Assembly: GCA_965248905.1 (NCBI GenBank)
Contig: CBDFKS010000007.1
Coordinates: forward strand, 744,001-808,000
Direction of reading: 5' to 3'
Source: CBDFKS01 sp965248905
GTDB lineage: Bacteria > Chloroflexota > Dehalococcoidia > Lucifugimonadales > JAGWBF01
DNA: 64,000 nucleotides
This document shows positions 1 through 8,029 of the stretch, in pieces. The notes below the pieces were generated by a model. It was not told where the DNA came from. It saw only the letters and a list, made by a program, of their open reading frames with translations, and did not search any database. The position numbers and the translations under genes are program-made. How positions within the stretch are numbered: the first letter of the stretch is position 1; every line of letters starts with the position of its first letter.

Positions 1-460
1 CGATATAATTAATCAGACGTCTGTCGATTTGCTCCATCAGACCAGAAAGAGTCGAACTCATCGAGGGCTCAATGGCGATATAGTAGTCCCGGCTATCGCT
101 CATATCCGGGTATAGGTGAACGAACAGACCTTGTCCCACAGGATAGATTAGATTGCGGTATTTAATCTCCCTCAGATTGCGGGTAAGCCAAGCACAGTAA
201 TCTGGTACGCCAATCTCCTCGACTGAAAGAGTATTCAGATATTCCCATAGGTGGTCCTGGTCCCTGCAATGTTCTTGAAGCTGTGCAGGCAGCTTTCGAA
301 ACAGTGGAGAGTCGAACAGTTCATCCGGTTGGATGTCATTCGGAGTTATCCTGAACTTGAACGCTGACGTCTTGGCTACATCACCATTTGCTCCGCCAGC
401 TTCAGCTCTTCCGGAGTGGCCCTCGGGCTCTTTATTGTCTCTATGGATCAGTATCTTCAT
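1..460 (-). CDS. arlI: Archaellum motor ATPase ArlI (FlaI), N-terminal part, runs off the window
   Basis: Continuous open frame on the minus strand from ATG at 460 to the left edge (about 153 residues visible). The start has a GGAG box four bases upstream and an in-frame stop shortly before it. The visible part contains the pattern YPVGQGLFVHLYPD...YYIAIEPS followed by a Leu-rich helix, which resembles the N-terminal domain of archaeal GspE/FlaI-type secretion ATPases; the Walker motifs would lie outside the window. In archaea ArlI is the cytoplasmic hexameric ATPase that powers archaellum assembly and rotation and works with ArlH and the membrane platform ArlJ. It follows arlH by 75 bases in the same direction, the standard archaellum order, and arlJ is expected just beyond the edge. 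A type IV pilus ATPase is the alternative, but the ArlH, ArlG, ArlF and archaellin neighbours favour ArlI. Confidence 0.8.
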   Translation of the reverse strand, partial: MKILIHRDNKEPEGHSGRAEAGGANGDVAKTSAFKFRITPNDIQPDELFDSPLFRKLPAQLQEHCRDQDHLWEYLNTLSVEEIGVPDYCAWLTRNLREIKYRNLIYPVGQGLFVHLYPDMSDSRDYYIAIEPSMSSTLSGLMEQIDRRLINYI

Positions 461-535
461 TATCTCCGTCCATCTCAGACCTCTCAGCTAATCGCCGCCG
501 GATTGGATTACCCCTTGCCATTGATGCCAACGCAT

Positions 536-1255
536 TTATGCTTTCGCTCTCGTTATTGGCACCATTCGCATACCCTGGCCAGGCTCGACGGCGAAGGCCG
601 AGATATTCCCAGTTGGCATCTCTGCTCCTCTGATCTTGGCCACCTCGATGGTCTTCAACAGCTCAGTCCCTGACCTTTGGACATGAAGGCGTAGATAAGC
701 GTCGCAGAATGATCTAACCCTGGTCAGGACCCTCTCATCGAAGGCCCCGGTGTGGACTGTACAGATGATCACCTTCCCAGCCTCACAGAGCGACTTACAT
801 CTGGTGAAGAAGTCTTGTATTTCAATGCCTCCACCTTGCCAAACGAGGGTGGTAATAGCATCAATTACAATGACTCTGCATTTTCTTTGTTTTACGATAT
901 GAGTAAAGAGTTCCTGAAACAGAATTTCAGGATCGGCGGCTCCTAATGGCGGGGGAATAGGATATATCTGTAAGTGGTCCATGAGAAAGTAATCTCTGAC
1001 ATTGAGCCCCAGGCTATCCATTTGACGGAGCACGCTCTGCACAGTTTGCTCCGTCGTATACATAGCCACATCTTCCCCGGCACTTAGAGCGCCCCAAATC
1101 AACTGCTGGGCCAAGGTACTCTTACCTGAAGCTGCCTCGCCTTCAATGAGCATGAGGGTCCGATCGGGAATCCCGTTGCCCAGCTTTCTGTCTATTTCCA
1201 CTTTACCCGTGGAAATGACTCGGCTACGATGACCCCAATCAACAGCGTTGGTCAT
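536..1255 (-). CDS. arlH: Archaellum regulatory ATPase ArlH (FlaH, KaiC-like fold)
   Basis: 239 residues, the usual ArlH length. A Walker A motif GEAASGKST lies at residues 39-47 and a Walker B-like VIVIDA at about 128-133, within a single RecA/KaiC-type domain; the C-terminal half has the strand-rich pattern of the family. Archaeal ArlH binds ATP under the motor and interacts with ArlI and the ArlX or ArlC/D/E ring. The gene sits between the ArlF-like genes and arlI, in the order seen in archaea. The KaiC-like fold alone would leave a circadian or RadA-like ATPase possible, but length and neighbours make ArlH the best call. The gap to the preceding gene (1256-1505) contains a dispersed repeat, so these genes are not as tightly packed as in most archaea. 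Confidence 0.9.
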   Translation of the reverse strand: MTNAVDWGHRSRVISTGKVEIDRKLGNGIPDRTLMLIEGEAASGKSTLAQQLIWGALSAGEDVAMYTTEQTVQSVLRQMDSLGLNVRDYFLMDHLQIYPIPPPLGAADPEILFQELFTHIVKQRKCRVIVIDAITTLVWQGGGIEIQDFFTRCKSLCEAGKVIICTVHTGAFDERVLTRVRSFCDAYLRLHVQRSGTELLKTIEVAKIRGAEMPTGNISAFAVEPGQGMRMVPITRAKA

Positions 1256-1275
1256 CGCCCCTTCGCCCTAGAGTC

Positions 1276-1392
1276 TTTCGATTGTCTTTCCTGAGTAGGT
1301 ATCTCCGCTCGCCCTGAGCCTGTCGAAGGGCGTCGCCATGGTTCGACAACCCTTCGACTGTGCTCAGGCTGTAGCTCACCATGAGCGTTAAT
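1276..1392 (-). repeat. Dispersed intergenic repeat, copy A
   Basis: About 117 bases that, read on the minus strand, match copy B at 48098-48213 over nearly the whole length. Shared blocks include AACGCTCATG, CGAAGGGTTGTCGAACCATG, GCGACGCCCTT and AAAGACAATCGAAA. A related, rearranged copy lies at 42541-42640. The inner arms CCTTCGAC and GTCGAAGG give it a REP-like foldback character. It sits between the ArlF-like fusion gene and arlH. Confidence 0.8.
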
Positions 1393-1505
1393 TTCCGCCC
1401 ACTTCGGATAATCGAAAGACCCTGCCCACCGCCCAAACCGAACTACCTTACTGCTTGAACAGACTCTAATTATCGGCATCTTTCCGCTTCTAACCAAAAT
1501 TTCGA

Positions 1506-3158
1506 CTACGGTAGCTTTATGACCGATGGATACGCCGCAGTGTCGTAAGCAAACCACATGTCCTTACTAGCCTTAATGTCGTCGGCGATCAGCCTGGCCT
1601 CCAGCTCATGGCCCGTGGGGACAGTATAGTTCACGTCCAGCATCATTATTGTTGCGTTAATGAAATCGCTGGTGCCCTTCTGCCAGTCGAAGATGAAAAC
1701 GCTACCGTTAGCTATCTCGGTATAAGCAGAGCCGTCATAGTCTCTCAGATACATGGTGACCGCCCCAGATTGATTGTTCTGAAAGTTCCTGATAGCCGAC
1801 CAAAGGGACACAAAGACATCTCCCGCAATCTCCATCGGGCTAGATAAAGTACCCGTCCTCCAGACCTGGAACTGTTCGGGATCCGTCTCACTTAGGCCCA
1901 TTAGACTTTTTTTCAATGTCAAGCCCGGCTTCTTATCAGGAAGATCATAGTCAAATAAGTTGGCGGCTATGGGGGGCGTTGTGTCGATGGGTAGGACTGG
2001 TTGAGCAGACGTGTCGCCTGTTGGCAGAGTCGGCAGATTATGAAGATACAGGCTGGTGGTTGGGATAGGTGGAAAGAAAGACAAATTCACCAACGAGGGG
2101 AAATCTTCAACGTCATAAGCAAATTCCATGTCGTCATTTGAGGCGTCATCCACGACTATCTTGAGCTCAAGCTGATGGCCAGAAGGGACTGTATAGTCGA
2201 TGTCTGTAATCAAAGCCACCCTTTCGACGAACGAGTTGGAGCCTGACTGCCAGTCACGGGCGAACACCGCGCCGTCGCCAATTTCGACATAACCACCCAA
2301 GCCGTCGTAGTCTCGGAGATATGTGATCACTATCGCTGTGGCCCCCGGAATGGGTGGGGAAAGAGCACCCCATAGGTTAACCAGCACATCACCGGTGATG
2401 ACCAGGTTATCGGTAAGAATACCTGTCCTCCATGCCTGGAATTTTTCGGGAGAAGTCTCGCCTAGACCGTTGCCACTTCGGGCCAACCTTAATCCGGGAG
2501 AACTGTCTCGGTTCGTATCATAGTTGTGCAAGGTTTGCGCTAGAGGGAGACCCGTGTCCATCGGCAAGGTCCATTGAGACGCTGTGCCCCCCTCTGGCGG
2601 TGAAGGATTATTGTGCAAGAATCGACACTCTCCCAAAGCGCCGTCGCTGAACTCTAAATAATCGCCGTCTGAGACTCCTCCGGGGGTACTCAAAATGACA
2701 TAGCCAGAGGTATTAGGCTTCGGAGGCTTGGAAAGTCTGGATATCAGTTTCAGCACCTCGTCCGGCTCCCAAAAAGGAGATAAATCATTGGGAGTCTTGG
2801 TAAACAGCGTCCACTGACCCTCTTCAATATTGCCAGTCTTGTAGACGAATCTTTCGGTAACCTGGCCACCGGTCTGGGGGATGTACCACGTTAGCAAGTC
2901 CATTTTATCCAAATTGCTAATAGGCACGTCTCCCACGTTGCTTGCTTCGACACCGATCTTAGAAGCACAGCTAAATATTTCTGAAGCGTTGACCGATGAA
3001 TAGGAAATCACTCCATTGTGACGCTCACGCTCCACCTCGCCAGATTCCAACATGGCGTCATCAATGAGCACGTCCGCGGAAAGGCTCACATGAAACCCGG
3101 TTAGTGCCAAGGTGAATAAGACTGCCAAAACCAGTAAACTGGCTACACTAGAACCCAT
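1506..3158 (-). CDS. ArlF-like archaellum stator protein fused to two extracellular beta-sandwich repeats
   Basis: 550 residues, far longer than a normal ArlF (about 130-180). Residues 1-25 form one hydrophobic segment (SVASLLVLAVLFTLALTGF) followed by a region of about 150 residues that parallels the ArlF-like gene just upstream, with the same closing theme (VILSTPGGVSDGD here, VVLGTPNGVTDS there). After that come two similar modules at about 180-350 and 365-550. Each starts with a YLHN/FLHN...LPxDT stretch and contains GLxETxPExFQxWRTG, ITGDVxVxLW, YLRDYDG and DWQxGxxxF, ending in FAYD...FPS or YPS. These look like jelly-roll or galactose-binding-type folds. Inference: an ArlF paralogue whose outer part reaches or binds the bacterial cell wall or S-layer. 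Fold and role are not proven by sequence alone. Confidence 0.65.
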   Translation of the reverse strand: MGSSVASLLVLAVLFTLALTGFHVSLSADVLIDDAMLESGEVERERHNGVISYSSVNASEIFSCASKIGVEASNVGDVPISNLDKMDLLTWYIPQTGGQVTERFVYKTGNIEEGQWTLFTKTPNDLSPFWEPDEVLKLISRLSKPPKPNTSGYVILSTPGGVSDGDYLEFSDGALGECRFLHNNPSPPEGGTASQWTLPMDTGLPLAQTLHNYDTNRDSSPGLRLARSGNGLGETSPEKFQAWRTGILTDNLVITGDVLVNLWGALSPPIPGATAIVITYLRDYDGLGGYVEIGDGAVFARDWQSGSNSFVERVALITDIDYTVPSGHQLELKIVVDDASNDDMEFAYDVEDFPSLVNLSFFPPIPTTSLYLHNLPTLPTGDTSAQPVLPIDTTPPIAANLFDYDLPDKKPGLTLKKSLMGLSETDPEQFQVWRTGTLSSPMEIAGDVFVSLWSAIRNFQNNQSGAVTMYLRDYDGSAYTEIANGSVFIFDWQKGTSDFINATIMMLDVNYTVPTGHELEARLIADDIKASKDMWFAYDTAAYPSVIKLP

Positions 3159-3208
3159 AGAAATTCACAACTAATGCCCCAAGAGTAAGCTCTACTTCTC
3201 TGTATCAG

Positions 3209-3745
3209 CTATGGACAGGGTGTGACTATGCTGAGAGGCAAGCTATCTGTTACTCCATTTGGTGTTCCCAGCACCACCACTCCAGCCGTATCACCAGCCA
3301 CTGGAAGCGCTAACCTACCGGTGGCTACCATGGTTTCTCCAGGATTAAAAATACCCGGTTCGTATAGGTCAGGGCTCATGACCGAGCCCAGCTTTTTGGT
3401 CCAGTCACCGGTCGAATTGGGGACATCTCCCGTCGAATAGGTTAGGCGCTGCGGCGAGTTCATCCCTTCGGACAAAAGAACGATGAAGTCCATCGAGGCG
3501 AAGTCGACTATGGATACGGAACCCGCGTTATCACCTGTTACCGCTAAGGTGCATTTATTGTCGGCCGTGCTGATAGCGCTAGTCAGCAAGCTGATCTCGG
3601 TCCTGACTCTCTCTCCTGAAATCCGAGAGGCTTCCTTGGTAGCGCTGCCGATGAGCGCATTGCTGAACAAGTCCGCTTGAAACCTGGACGCATTGCCGGT
3701 CAAGAAAACCGCGAAGATCAGCAGCCCTGCTGCGCTTGCTGCCAC
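3209..3745 (-). CDS. arlF: Archaellum stator-like protein ArlF
   Basis: 178 residues with a GTG start, six bases after the arlG stop, so translation is probably coupled. One N-terminal membrane helix (AAGLLIFAVFLTG) is followed by a helix with RISGERVRTEISLL, like the RxRTDI stretch of ArlF/ArlG proteins, and then a beta-rich exterior domain. In archaea ArlF and ArlG form a filament between the membrane motor and the S-layer and act as stator. The sequence is divergent from archaeal members, and the assignment rests on topology, the RTEI-type motif and position between arlG and arlH. Confidence 0.7.
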   Translation of the reverse strand: MAASAAGLLIFAVFLTGNASRFQADLFSNALIGSATKEASRISGERVRTEISLLTSAISTADNKCTLAVTGDNAGSVSIVDFASMDFIVLLSEGMNSPQRLTYSTGDVPNSTGDWTKKLGSVMSPDLYEPGIFNPGETMVATGRLALPVAGDTAGVVVLGTPNGVTDSLPLSIVTPCP

Positions 3746-3751
3746 GATTCT

Positions 3752-4306
3752 CTACCTACTAAAGCTCTTCTCAGCAGTAACCCCGTTAGGGGTAGATACC
3801 CTAAGGGTATACAAGGTATCCACAAGAATATTGTCCGCGGTCGATAGCTGGACCGTTACATGCATGGTGTCTCCCCTGAGCCACGATTGGCTATTCTCTT
3901 TTAAATCGCTGTACCAGTAATTAGAGCTTGGAGGGTCTCCACTGTAAGGAAGAGCCTCAAATCTGGTCCCCGGCTGAATCAAGAACAGGTCTGACTTCTC
4001 TATGGCATCGACTGGGGCTACTCCCACATTCTTGACCCATGCATCCACTTGCTCACCGACGGAATCGACGCCGATACCAATAATTTCAATGTTGGTCTTT
4101 ATCTTGTCCGCGGTTGCCCGATTGGCCTCAACTACCGACTGGCTACTTCCACTAATGGAAGGTCCGATTGTCATGATGACCACCACAGCAGCAGCAACGG
4201 CTCCCACGATCAGGAGGCCGGTTACAATTACCTTATCCACTTTGCTCCACGGCACCGCTATCGATGGCTTTGAATCGGGGAGTACAGATGATGTCGTGAA
4301 GCTCAC
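3752..4306 (-). CDS. arlG: Archaellum stator protein ArlG (FlaG)
   Basis: Up to 184 residues. A single membrane helix (VIVTGLLIVGAVAAAVVVIM, about residues 28-47) is followed by an ATADKIKTNIEII segment and the motif AWVKNVGVAPVDAIEKSDLFLI at about 88-110, which closely matches the WVKNVG...I...DVF core of archaeal FlaG. The remainder is beta-rich. The long frame starts at GTG 4306 without a clear ribosome site and overlaps the preceding gene by 74 bases; a GTG at 4255, just before the membrane helix, is an alternative start. It lies between the ArlC/D/E-like gene and arlF, as in archaea. Confidence 0.8.
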   Translation of the reverse strand: MSFTTSSVLPDSKPSIAVPWSKVDKVIVTGLLIVGAVAAAVVVIMTIGPSISGSSQSVVEANRATADKIKTNIEIIGIGVDSVGEQVDAWVKNVGVAPVDAIEKSDLFLIQPGTRFEALPYSGDPPSSNYWYSDLKENSQSWLRGDTMHVTVQLSTADNILVDTLYTLRVSTPNGVTAEKSFSR

Positions 4307-4961
4307 GGAGGCATTCCGAGTAGTCCTGAAACGAGAACGCCTGGCGAGAAGAGAGGTCTTCCATCTGGTCCAGGTCCGCCATCGAAAGGAGCATCAGTTT
4401 GGCGATCGCGGGAGTGATATATCCTGCCCGCTCATAGGTCTCGAGATAAGGAACTATTCGTTGAAGCGACATTCCTCTGCCCTTTACGGTGCCCAGCCAT
4501 ACGATAAAGTTGCCTAGCATAGCACCATCGAGCATAGCCCCGCCGTTGGATGCCCAGTCCAAAGCCGCCATTCTGAGCTGGCTACCCAGGGTAACTATGT
4601 CCTGTGCAACACCAGCAAAGAAGTGGCCTTGCATGTCCAAGTGGTCCTGGCGACCGTCCTCTGTTTGGTCCGACCTCTGACCATGGTGGTTGTTTCCCGA
4701 CGCGCTTTCCCCGTCGATATTCACGTAGGACTGCAAAAAAGGACTGCGGCTTTTCATCACGATCTCCCGCAGGTCTACGAGGCTCTGTTTCATCTCGTTT
4801 TTCAAGAGATTAAGCTCGTCTTCCAGGGCCTCTACTTTTCCCTGGATATCCATGGGTGGTGCTTCCATACCGCTCCCTTGCATACGCTCTTTTCTCGAGA
4901 GATTTTGGCCATCTTCCAGGGCCTCAACCTCCTCTTGGAAATCTATAGCTGATGCTTTCAT
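4233..4961 (-). CDS. ArlC/D/E-like archaellum switch or ring protein
   Basis: 242 residues. The N-terminal 70 residues are charged and coiled-coil-like and hold an internal repeat: IDFQEEVEALEDGQNLSRKE and, about 33 residues later, MDIQGKVEALEDELNLLKNE. A low-complexity linker follows. Residues about 150-215 (FIVWLGTVKGRGMSLQRIVP, then YLETYERAGYITPAIAKLML) fit the FlaC/D/E domain pattern WL..L....G...L..L..YYE..GWIS..V. In archaea these cytosolic proteins form a ring around ArlH/ArlI and link the motor to CheF and CheY. There is a single such gene here rather than separate arlC, arlD and arlE. It overlaps the start of arlG. Confidence 0.7.
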   Translation of the reverse strand: MKASAIDFQEEVEALEDGQNLSRKERMQGSGMEAPPMDIQGKVEALEDELNLLKNEMKQSLVDLREIVMKSRSPFLQSYVNIDGESASGNNHHGQRSDQTEDGRQDHLDMQGHFFAGVAQDIVTLGSQLRMAALDWASNGGAMLDGAMLGNFIVWLGTVKGRGMSLQRIVPYLETYERAGYITPAIAKLMLLSMADLDQMEDLSSRQAFSFQDYSECLRELHDIICTPRFKAIDSGAVEQSG

Positions 4962-5288
4962 GGAACTCCCTTACTTACGCACTTTTCATGCATGAATTGA
5001 GCGCTATCCGGGGAGCCAGACCTGGCCTACAAGTAACGGGGCTGGCCAAGTCTAGCTCCCCAGCATGCTACTGTAGGTCCATGATGTCCTTGATCTCGAT
5101 TGGGGTGGTGCGAGTGACTGTAAGGGGAGCACCTTGAGGAGGTATAACTTCAATCTTAAAGGGTGCATTCGCTCCCAAGGCAGAGCTCAACAGCGTTGGG
5201 CCTGGATAGTCGCCAGTGGCATCAGCAGCGTAAAAGCCAACTGTAAACTCAACCACTTCTCCTGCATCAACGGCATCACCCGAACCTA

Positions 5289-6506
5289 GTACTCAGTCAA
5301 CCTAATTGTTGGCAGGATAGAGATGGTGAAGCTTGACTCGGGCGTCCACAGTGGAGAATCTCCAGTCAATGGTTGCTCCGGCTTGGTTTCGTTCTGCCTC
5401 CAGGGCCGCGATCTCGCCACTCAAAGTCTCTTCATCGGCAATACGCCGGCGCAGGACTCGCCTGGCCAAGACACTGAACTCGATCTCTGCCATGTTGAGC
5501 CAACTACCGTGCTTGGGAGTGTAGTGAAACTCCAAGCGTTTGCGTATTCGCCTAGCCTCCTTGGGCTCGAAGGTTTCGTAGAGGGAAGCTGGTTTGTGGG
5601 TGTTGAGGTTGTCCAGCACCACCCGGATCTTCTCGGACGCTGGGTAAGCTTCATCGGCCAGCCACCGCATCTGCTTAGCGAAGTCCACCATGGTACGACG
5701 TTCGGTCACTGCCACATGCCTCCAGCCCGCCAGGGGCTCGCACAGCATGAACAGGTTTCGGGTGCCATTGCGCTGGTACTCGTAATCGTATCGCTCCCGT
5801 CGTGCCGGCTTGGGCGGGATCGGAGACCTCTTTTCCGCCAGCAACTGCTTGGAGGTCTCGTCGAAACAGACCACCGGGCGCTCTGGGTCATAGGGTTCCG
5901 CGTAAAGGTCCAGCACATCCTCCATACACGCCACAAACTCGGCGCTCACCTGGGGAATACACCACTCCTTCTTCTGCCACGGCTTGAGACTGTTTTTTCA
6001 ACCGCTTGCGAATTCCCTCGTGGGACATGGAGGGCGCCAGCCCCAACTCCACCACCTTGTTTGCCAGGAGCCGCAGGGTCCAGTGGTCATGGCCTGGGGG
6101 GCCTCGCTGCACGCCAGGGCAATCAGGTGCGCTTCCCCCCGCTCATCCAGTTTGGTCGGATGTCCTGGCCGAGGATCTTCCTCCAAGGCCCGCTTCAGTC
6201 CTCCCTCCAGGTACCGCCGCTTGGTACGGCACACCGTACCCGCAGACGTGTCCAGCGCCTCCACGATGCGCATCACCCCCCAGCCCGTATCTGCCTTTAG
6301 CAGAATACGGGCCCGGGCAACCTTTCGCGCTGGGCTCTTTCCCCCGCGAATCAGTCGTTCCAACTGGTCTCGTTCTTCCCTTTCCAACCGGACCACATAC
6401 CGTTCTCGTCCCATGGCTGCCACCCTCCTACGTCAACACTCCTAAAAAAGGGTAGCAACCTTAGACGTTTTCTTAAACAATTACCAAAACCGAGTTGACT
6501 GAGTAC
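5289..6506 (-). mobile_element. IS630-family insertion sequence (Tc1/mariner type), about 1.22 kb
   Basis: Both ends carry the inverted repeat GTACTCAGTCAAC, flanked by TA (5287-5288 and 6507-6508), or equivalently by a CTAG duplication (5286-5289 and 6506-6509). TA target duplication is the rule for IS630/Tc1-mariner elements. The element carries one transposase gene oriented like the archaellin gene it interrupts. A 230-base fragment identical to its right end (6276-6505) occurs at 49791-50020, showing recent mobility in this genome. Confidence 0.9.
5302..6414 (-). CDS. IS630 transposase, spread over three reading frames
   Basis: The likely start is ATG 6414 (MGRERYVVRLEREERDQL) with GGAGGG upstream. 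The first part (6414 to about 6097) is the helix-turn-helix region with KVARARILLKAD...GTVCRTKRRY. Frame then changes by -1 at a six-base C run (6096-6101, read on the minus strand) into GHDHWTLRLLANKVVELGL, and again by -1 at an A6 run followed by CAG (5993-5998) into the DDE part, which ends at 5302. The catalytic core shows VVCFDETSKQL, VVLDNLNTHKP and PKHGSWLNMAEIEFSVL, as in IS630 DDE transposases. Many IS630 elements use one -1 frameshift at an A-rich slippery run; two shifts suggest either decay or homopolymer sequencing error. Confidence 0.8.
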
Positions 6507-7092
6507 TAGCGTCCACTCCGAGAACCACCATGGAGCGGTTTCGCCGAGCCCTGTTACTGTAGCTGAGCGCACCAAGGTGCTCAAGTTGTTGGTATCCGAA
6601 TAGGTCAGCAGGGTAGACGTTGGAGTCAAATCGACGGCATCGGCTCCTGCAGCATTGGTTACCTTGTATTTCACTGTCGCTACGGCGGTTGTCCCCACGT
6701 TAGCTTCGCTAATTACTGCACCTTTCGGAGCTAGACTGCTGGTAGCCTCGCCCAGTCCGGCACCGGCCGTGGCCGACGCCTTCTCAGAGCTAAACAGCCC
6801 GGTCGTTATGACGCCGAAGGCGAAGACGGCAGCTACAACCACGAAGGCTATTAGCACGATCGCCGTTTCGAGGCCTGTGATGCCACGCTGGTCCCCCCAA
6901 ACCCTCCACGATGATTGGTATGGCTTCCCGAATCTTTTCCGCATAATATCCTCCTTTAATTAACGGTTTGCCATGCATATACATTTTGCATAGCGCATCT
7001 TTGACAGTATCGTGGAAAGCTTGTGATGTTTCCTTGAGTGGTTGAACCGAAAAGGAGATTGCAGGAGTGCTGGGAGCTATGCCATGAATAAG

Positions 7093-7143
7093 AAAAAGAC
7101 CCACCGAACAGCTTGAAATAGCTGGTGTCTGAGTGGGTCTTTA
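7093..7143 (-). terminator. Rho-independent terminator between the regulator block and the archaellin gene
   Basis: On the minus strand AAAGACCCAC pairs with GTGGGTCTTTTT across an inner hairpin (CCAGCTATTTCAAGCTG) and is followed by a T-rich tail. It lies 90 bases after the end of the NarL-type regulator gene and 150 bases before the archaellin start, so the archaellum operon should have its own promoter in 6945-7090. No clear sigma-70 promoter was recognised there. Confidence 0.8.
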
Positions 7144-7230
7144 CTCTAACTACAGATTTGGGTTTCGCGCTATCCAGTAGACGGTAGGTAAAAGGCGAAG
7201 GGGAAATGCTAACAAAGGAGCCTGAATGAA

Positions 7231-7926
7231 CTAGGCGTGGGTCTCCACTTCCACATCATAAGACACAGAGGTGCATTGGTTAACAAAGGCTAACACAGCT
7301 TGGACGCGTTGGTCACGTCCTTGCTGCTTGGAGATGCCGAGCTTCTGATATATGGAGCTTTGATCATCCTTCACCTTATCCTTATCCAGGTGAAGAATTC
7401 GGCCGATAGAAGAATCGTCATAACCCTCGGCCATAAGCTCTAAGACATTGCACTCGACCTCCGTGAGCCTGCTGAGCAGAGGCTTGGACTCCCTGACGAG
7501 ACGTCTGGCTATCTTTTGCACGATAATGGGATCAAGGACTGTCTGGCCCTTGGACACGGCTTCTACCACTCGTATTAACTCACCGATATCGTCCAGGGAG
7601 TTCTTTAGCAGATATGCTTTGCGCTGTGGACCATCCTTGATTAGCTCGGCGACAAAGGTAAGGTCATCGAAGGCGGAAATTATTATTACAGCAGTTCCTG
7701 GATGTTGTGTGGTGATACGGTGAGCGGCTTCTATACCGTCCATTTTGGGCATACGCACGTCGAGGATAGCGACATCCGGCGCCAGATCCAATCCCTTCTC
7801 CAGAGCTTCTTCCCCGTTCTCTGCCATGCCCACGATTTCAAAGTTGTCCTGAGTCTCAAGTATCTTTCTATAGGCTATGCGCATGAATTGGGAGTCATCT
7901 GCAACTAATATACGGAGCTTATCCAT
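7231..7926 (-). CDS. NarL/FixJ-type response regulator
   Basis: 231 residues. A complete CheY-like receiver occupies residues 1-125: the acidic pair is in VADDSQF, the phospho-acceptor Asp in VAILDVRMPKMDGIE, and the late Lys region in KAYLLKNSLDD. A LuxR-type helix-turn-helix lies at about 150-210 (LTEVECNVLELMAEGYDDSSIGRIL). It is less canonical than most because the usual NKEIA is replaced by DDSSIG and the recognition helix reads KDKVKDDQSSIYQKLGI. It is the last gene before the terminator that precedes the archaellum operon and is co-directional with it. Control of archaellum genes is therefore a reasonable inference, not shown. Confidence 0.85.
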   Translation of the reverse strand: MDKLRILVADDSQFMRIAYRKILETQDNFEIVGMAENGEEALEKGLDLAPDVAILDVRMPKMDGIEAAHRITTQHPGTAVIIISAFDDLTFVAELIKDGPQRKAYLLKNSLDDIGELIRVVEAVSKGQTVLDPIIVQKIARRLVRESKPLLSRLTEVECNVLELMAEGYDDSSIGRILHLDKDKVKDDQSSIYQKLGISKQQGRDQRVQAVLAFVNQCTSVSYDVEVETHA

Positions 7927-8029
7927 ACCAGGACCCCTTCGGGAAGAGTTGGTCTACCCACTGCTGAGTGCGTTTGATAAAGGTGCTTTAGTCGGGGATC
8001 GAATAATCGAATCTCTAGCATGGACTGGT

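Larger units (their letters stand above)
5068..6944 (-). pseudogene. arlB: Archaellin (archaeal-type flagellin) interrupted by an IS630 element
   Basis: The 5' part starts at ATG 6944 behind a strong AAAGGAGG site and encodes a class III (prepilin-like) signal: basic leader, then GDQRG with the processed N-terminus ITGLETAIVLIAFVVVAAVF, a hallmark of archaellins. Its coding frame continues through a beta-rich region to ...WWFSEWTL at about 6507. The 3' part resumes at 5286 as GSGDAVDAGEVVEFTVGFYA and ends ...IEIKDIMDLQ at 5068. Deleting the IS and one copy of the target gives W-T-L-G-S-G-D with no frame change, about 219 residues in total, normal for an archaellin. As it stands, translation runs about 50 residues into the IS and stops. 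No second archaellin is visible in the window, so this cell would lack the filament subunit unless another copy exists elsewhere. Confidence 0.9.

Noticed and set aside
5993..5998. Programmed -1 frameshift as sole explanation of the split IS630 transposase
   Set aside because: The A6 run is a plausible slippery site, but a second -1 shift at the C6 run (6096-6101) is also needed, so decay or sequencing error has to be included.
5323..6300. 325-codon open frame on the plus strand across the IS630 element
   Set aside because: It is antisense to the transposase; the opposite frame has the DDE signatures, and this one shows no recognisable family.
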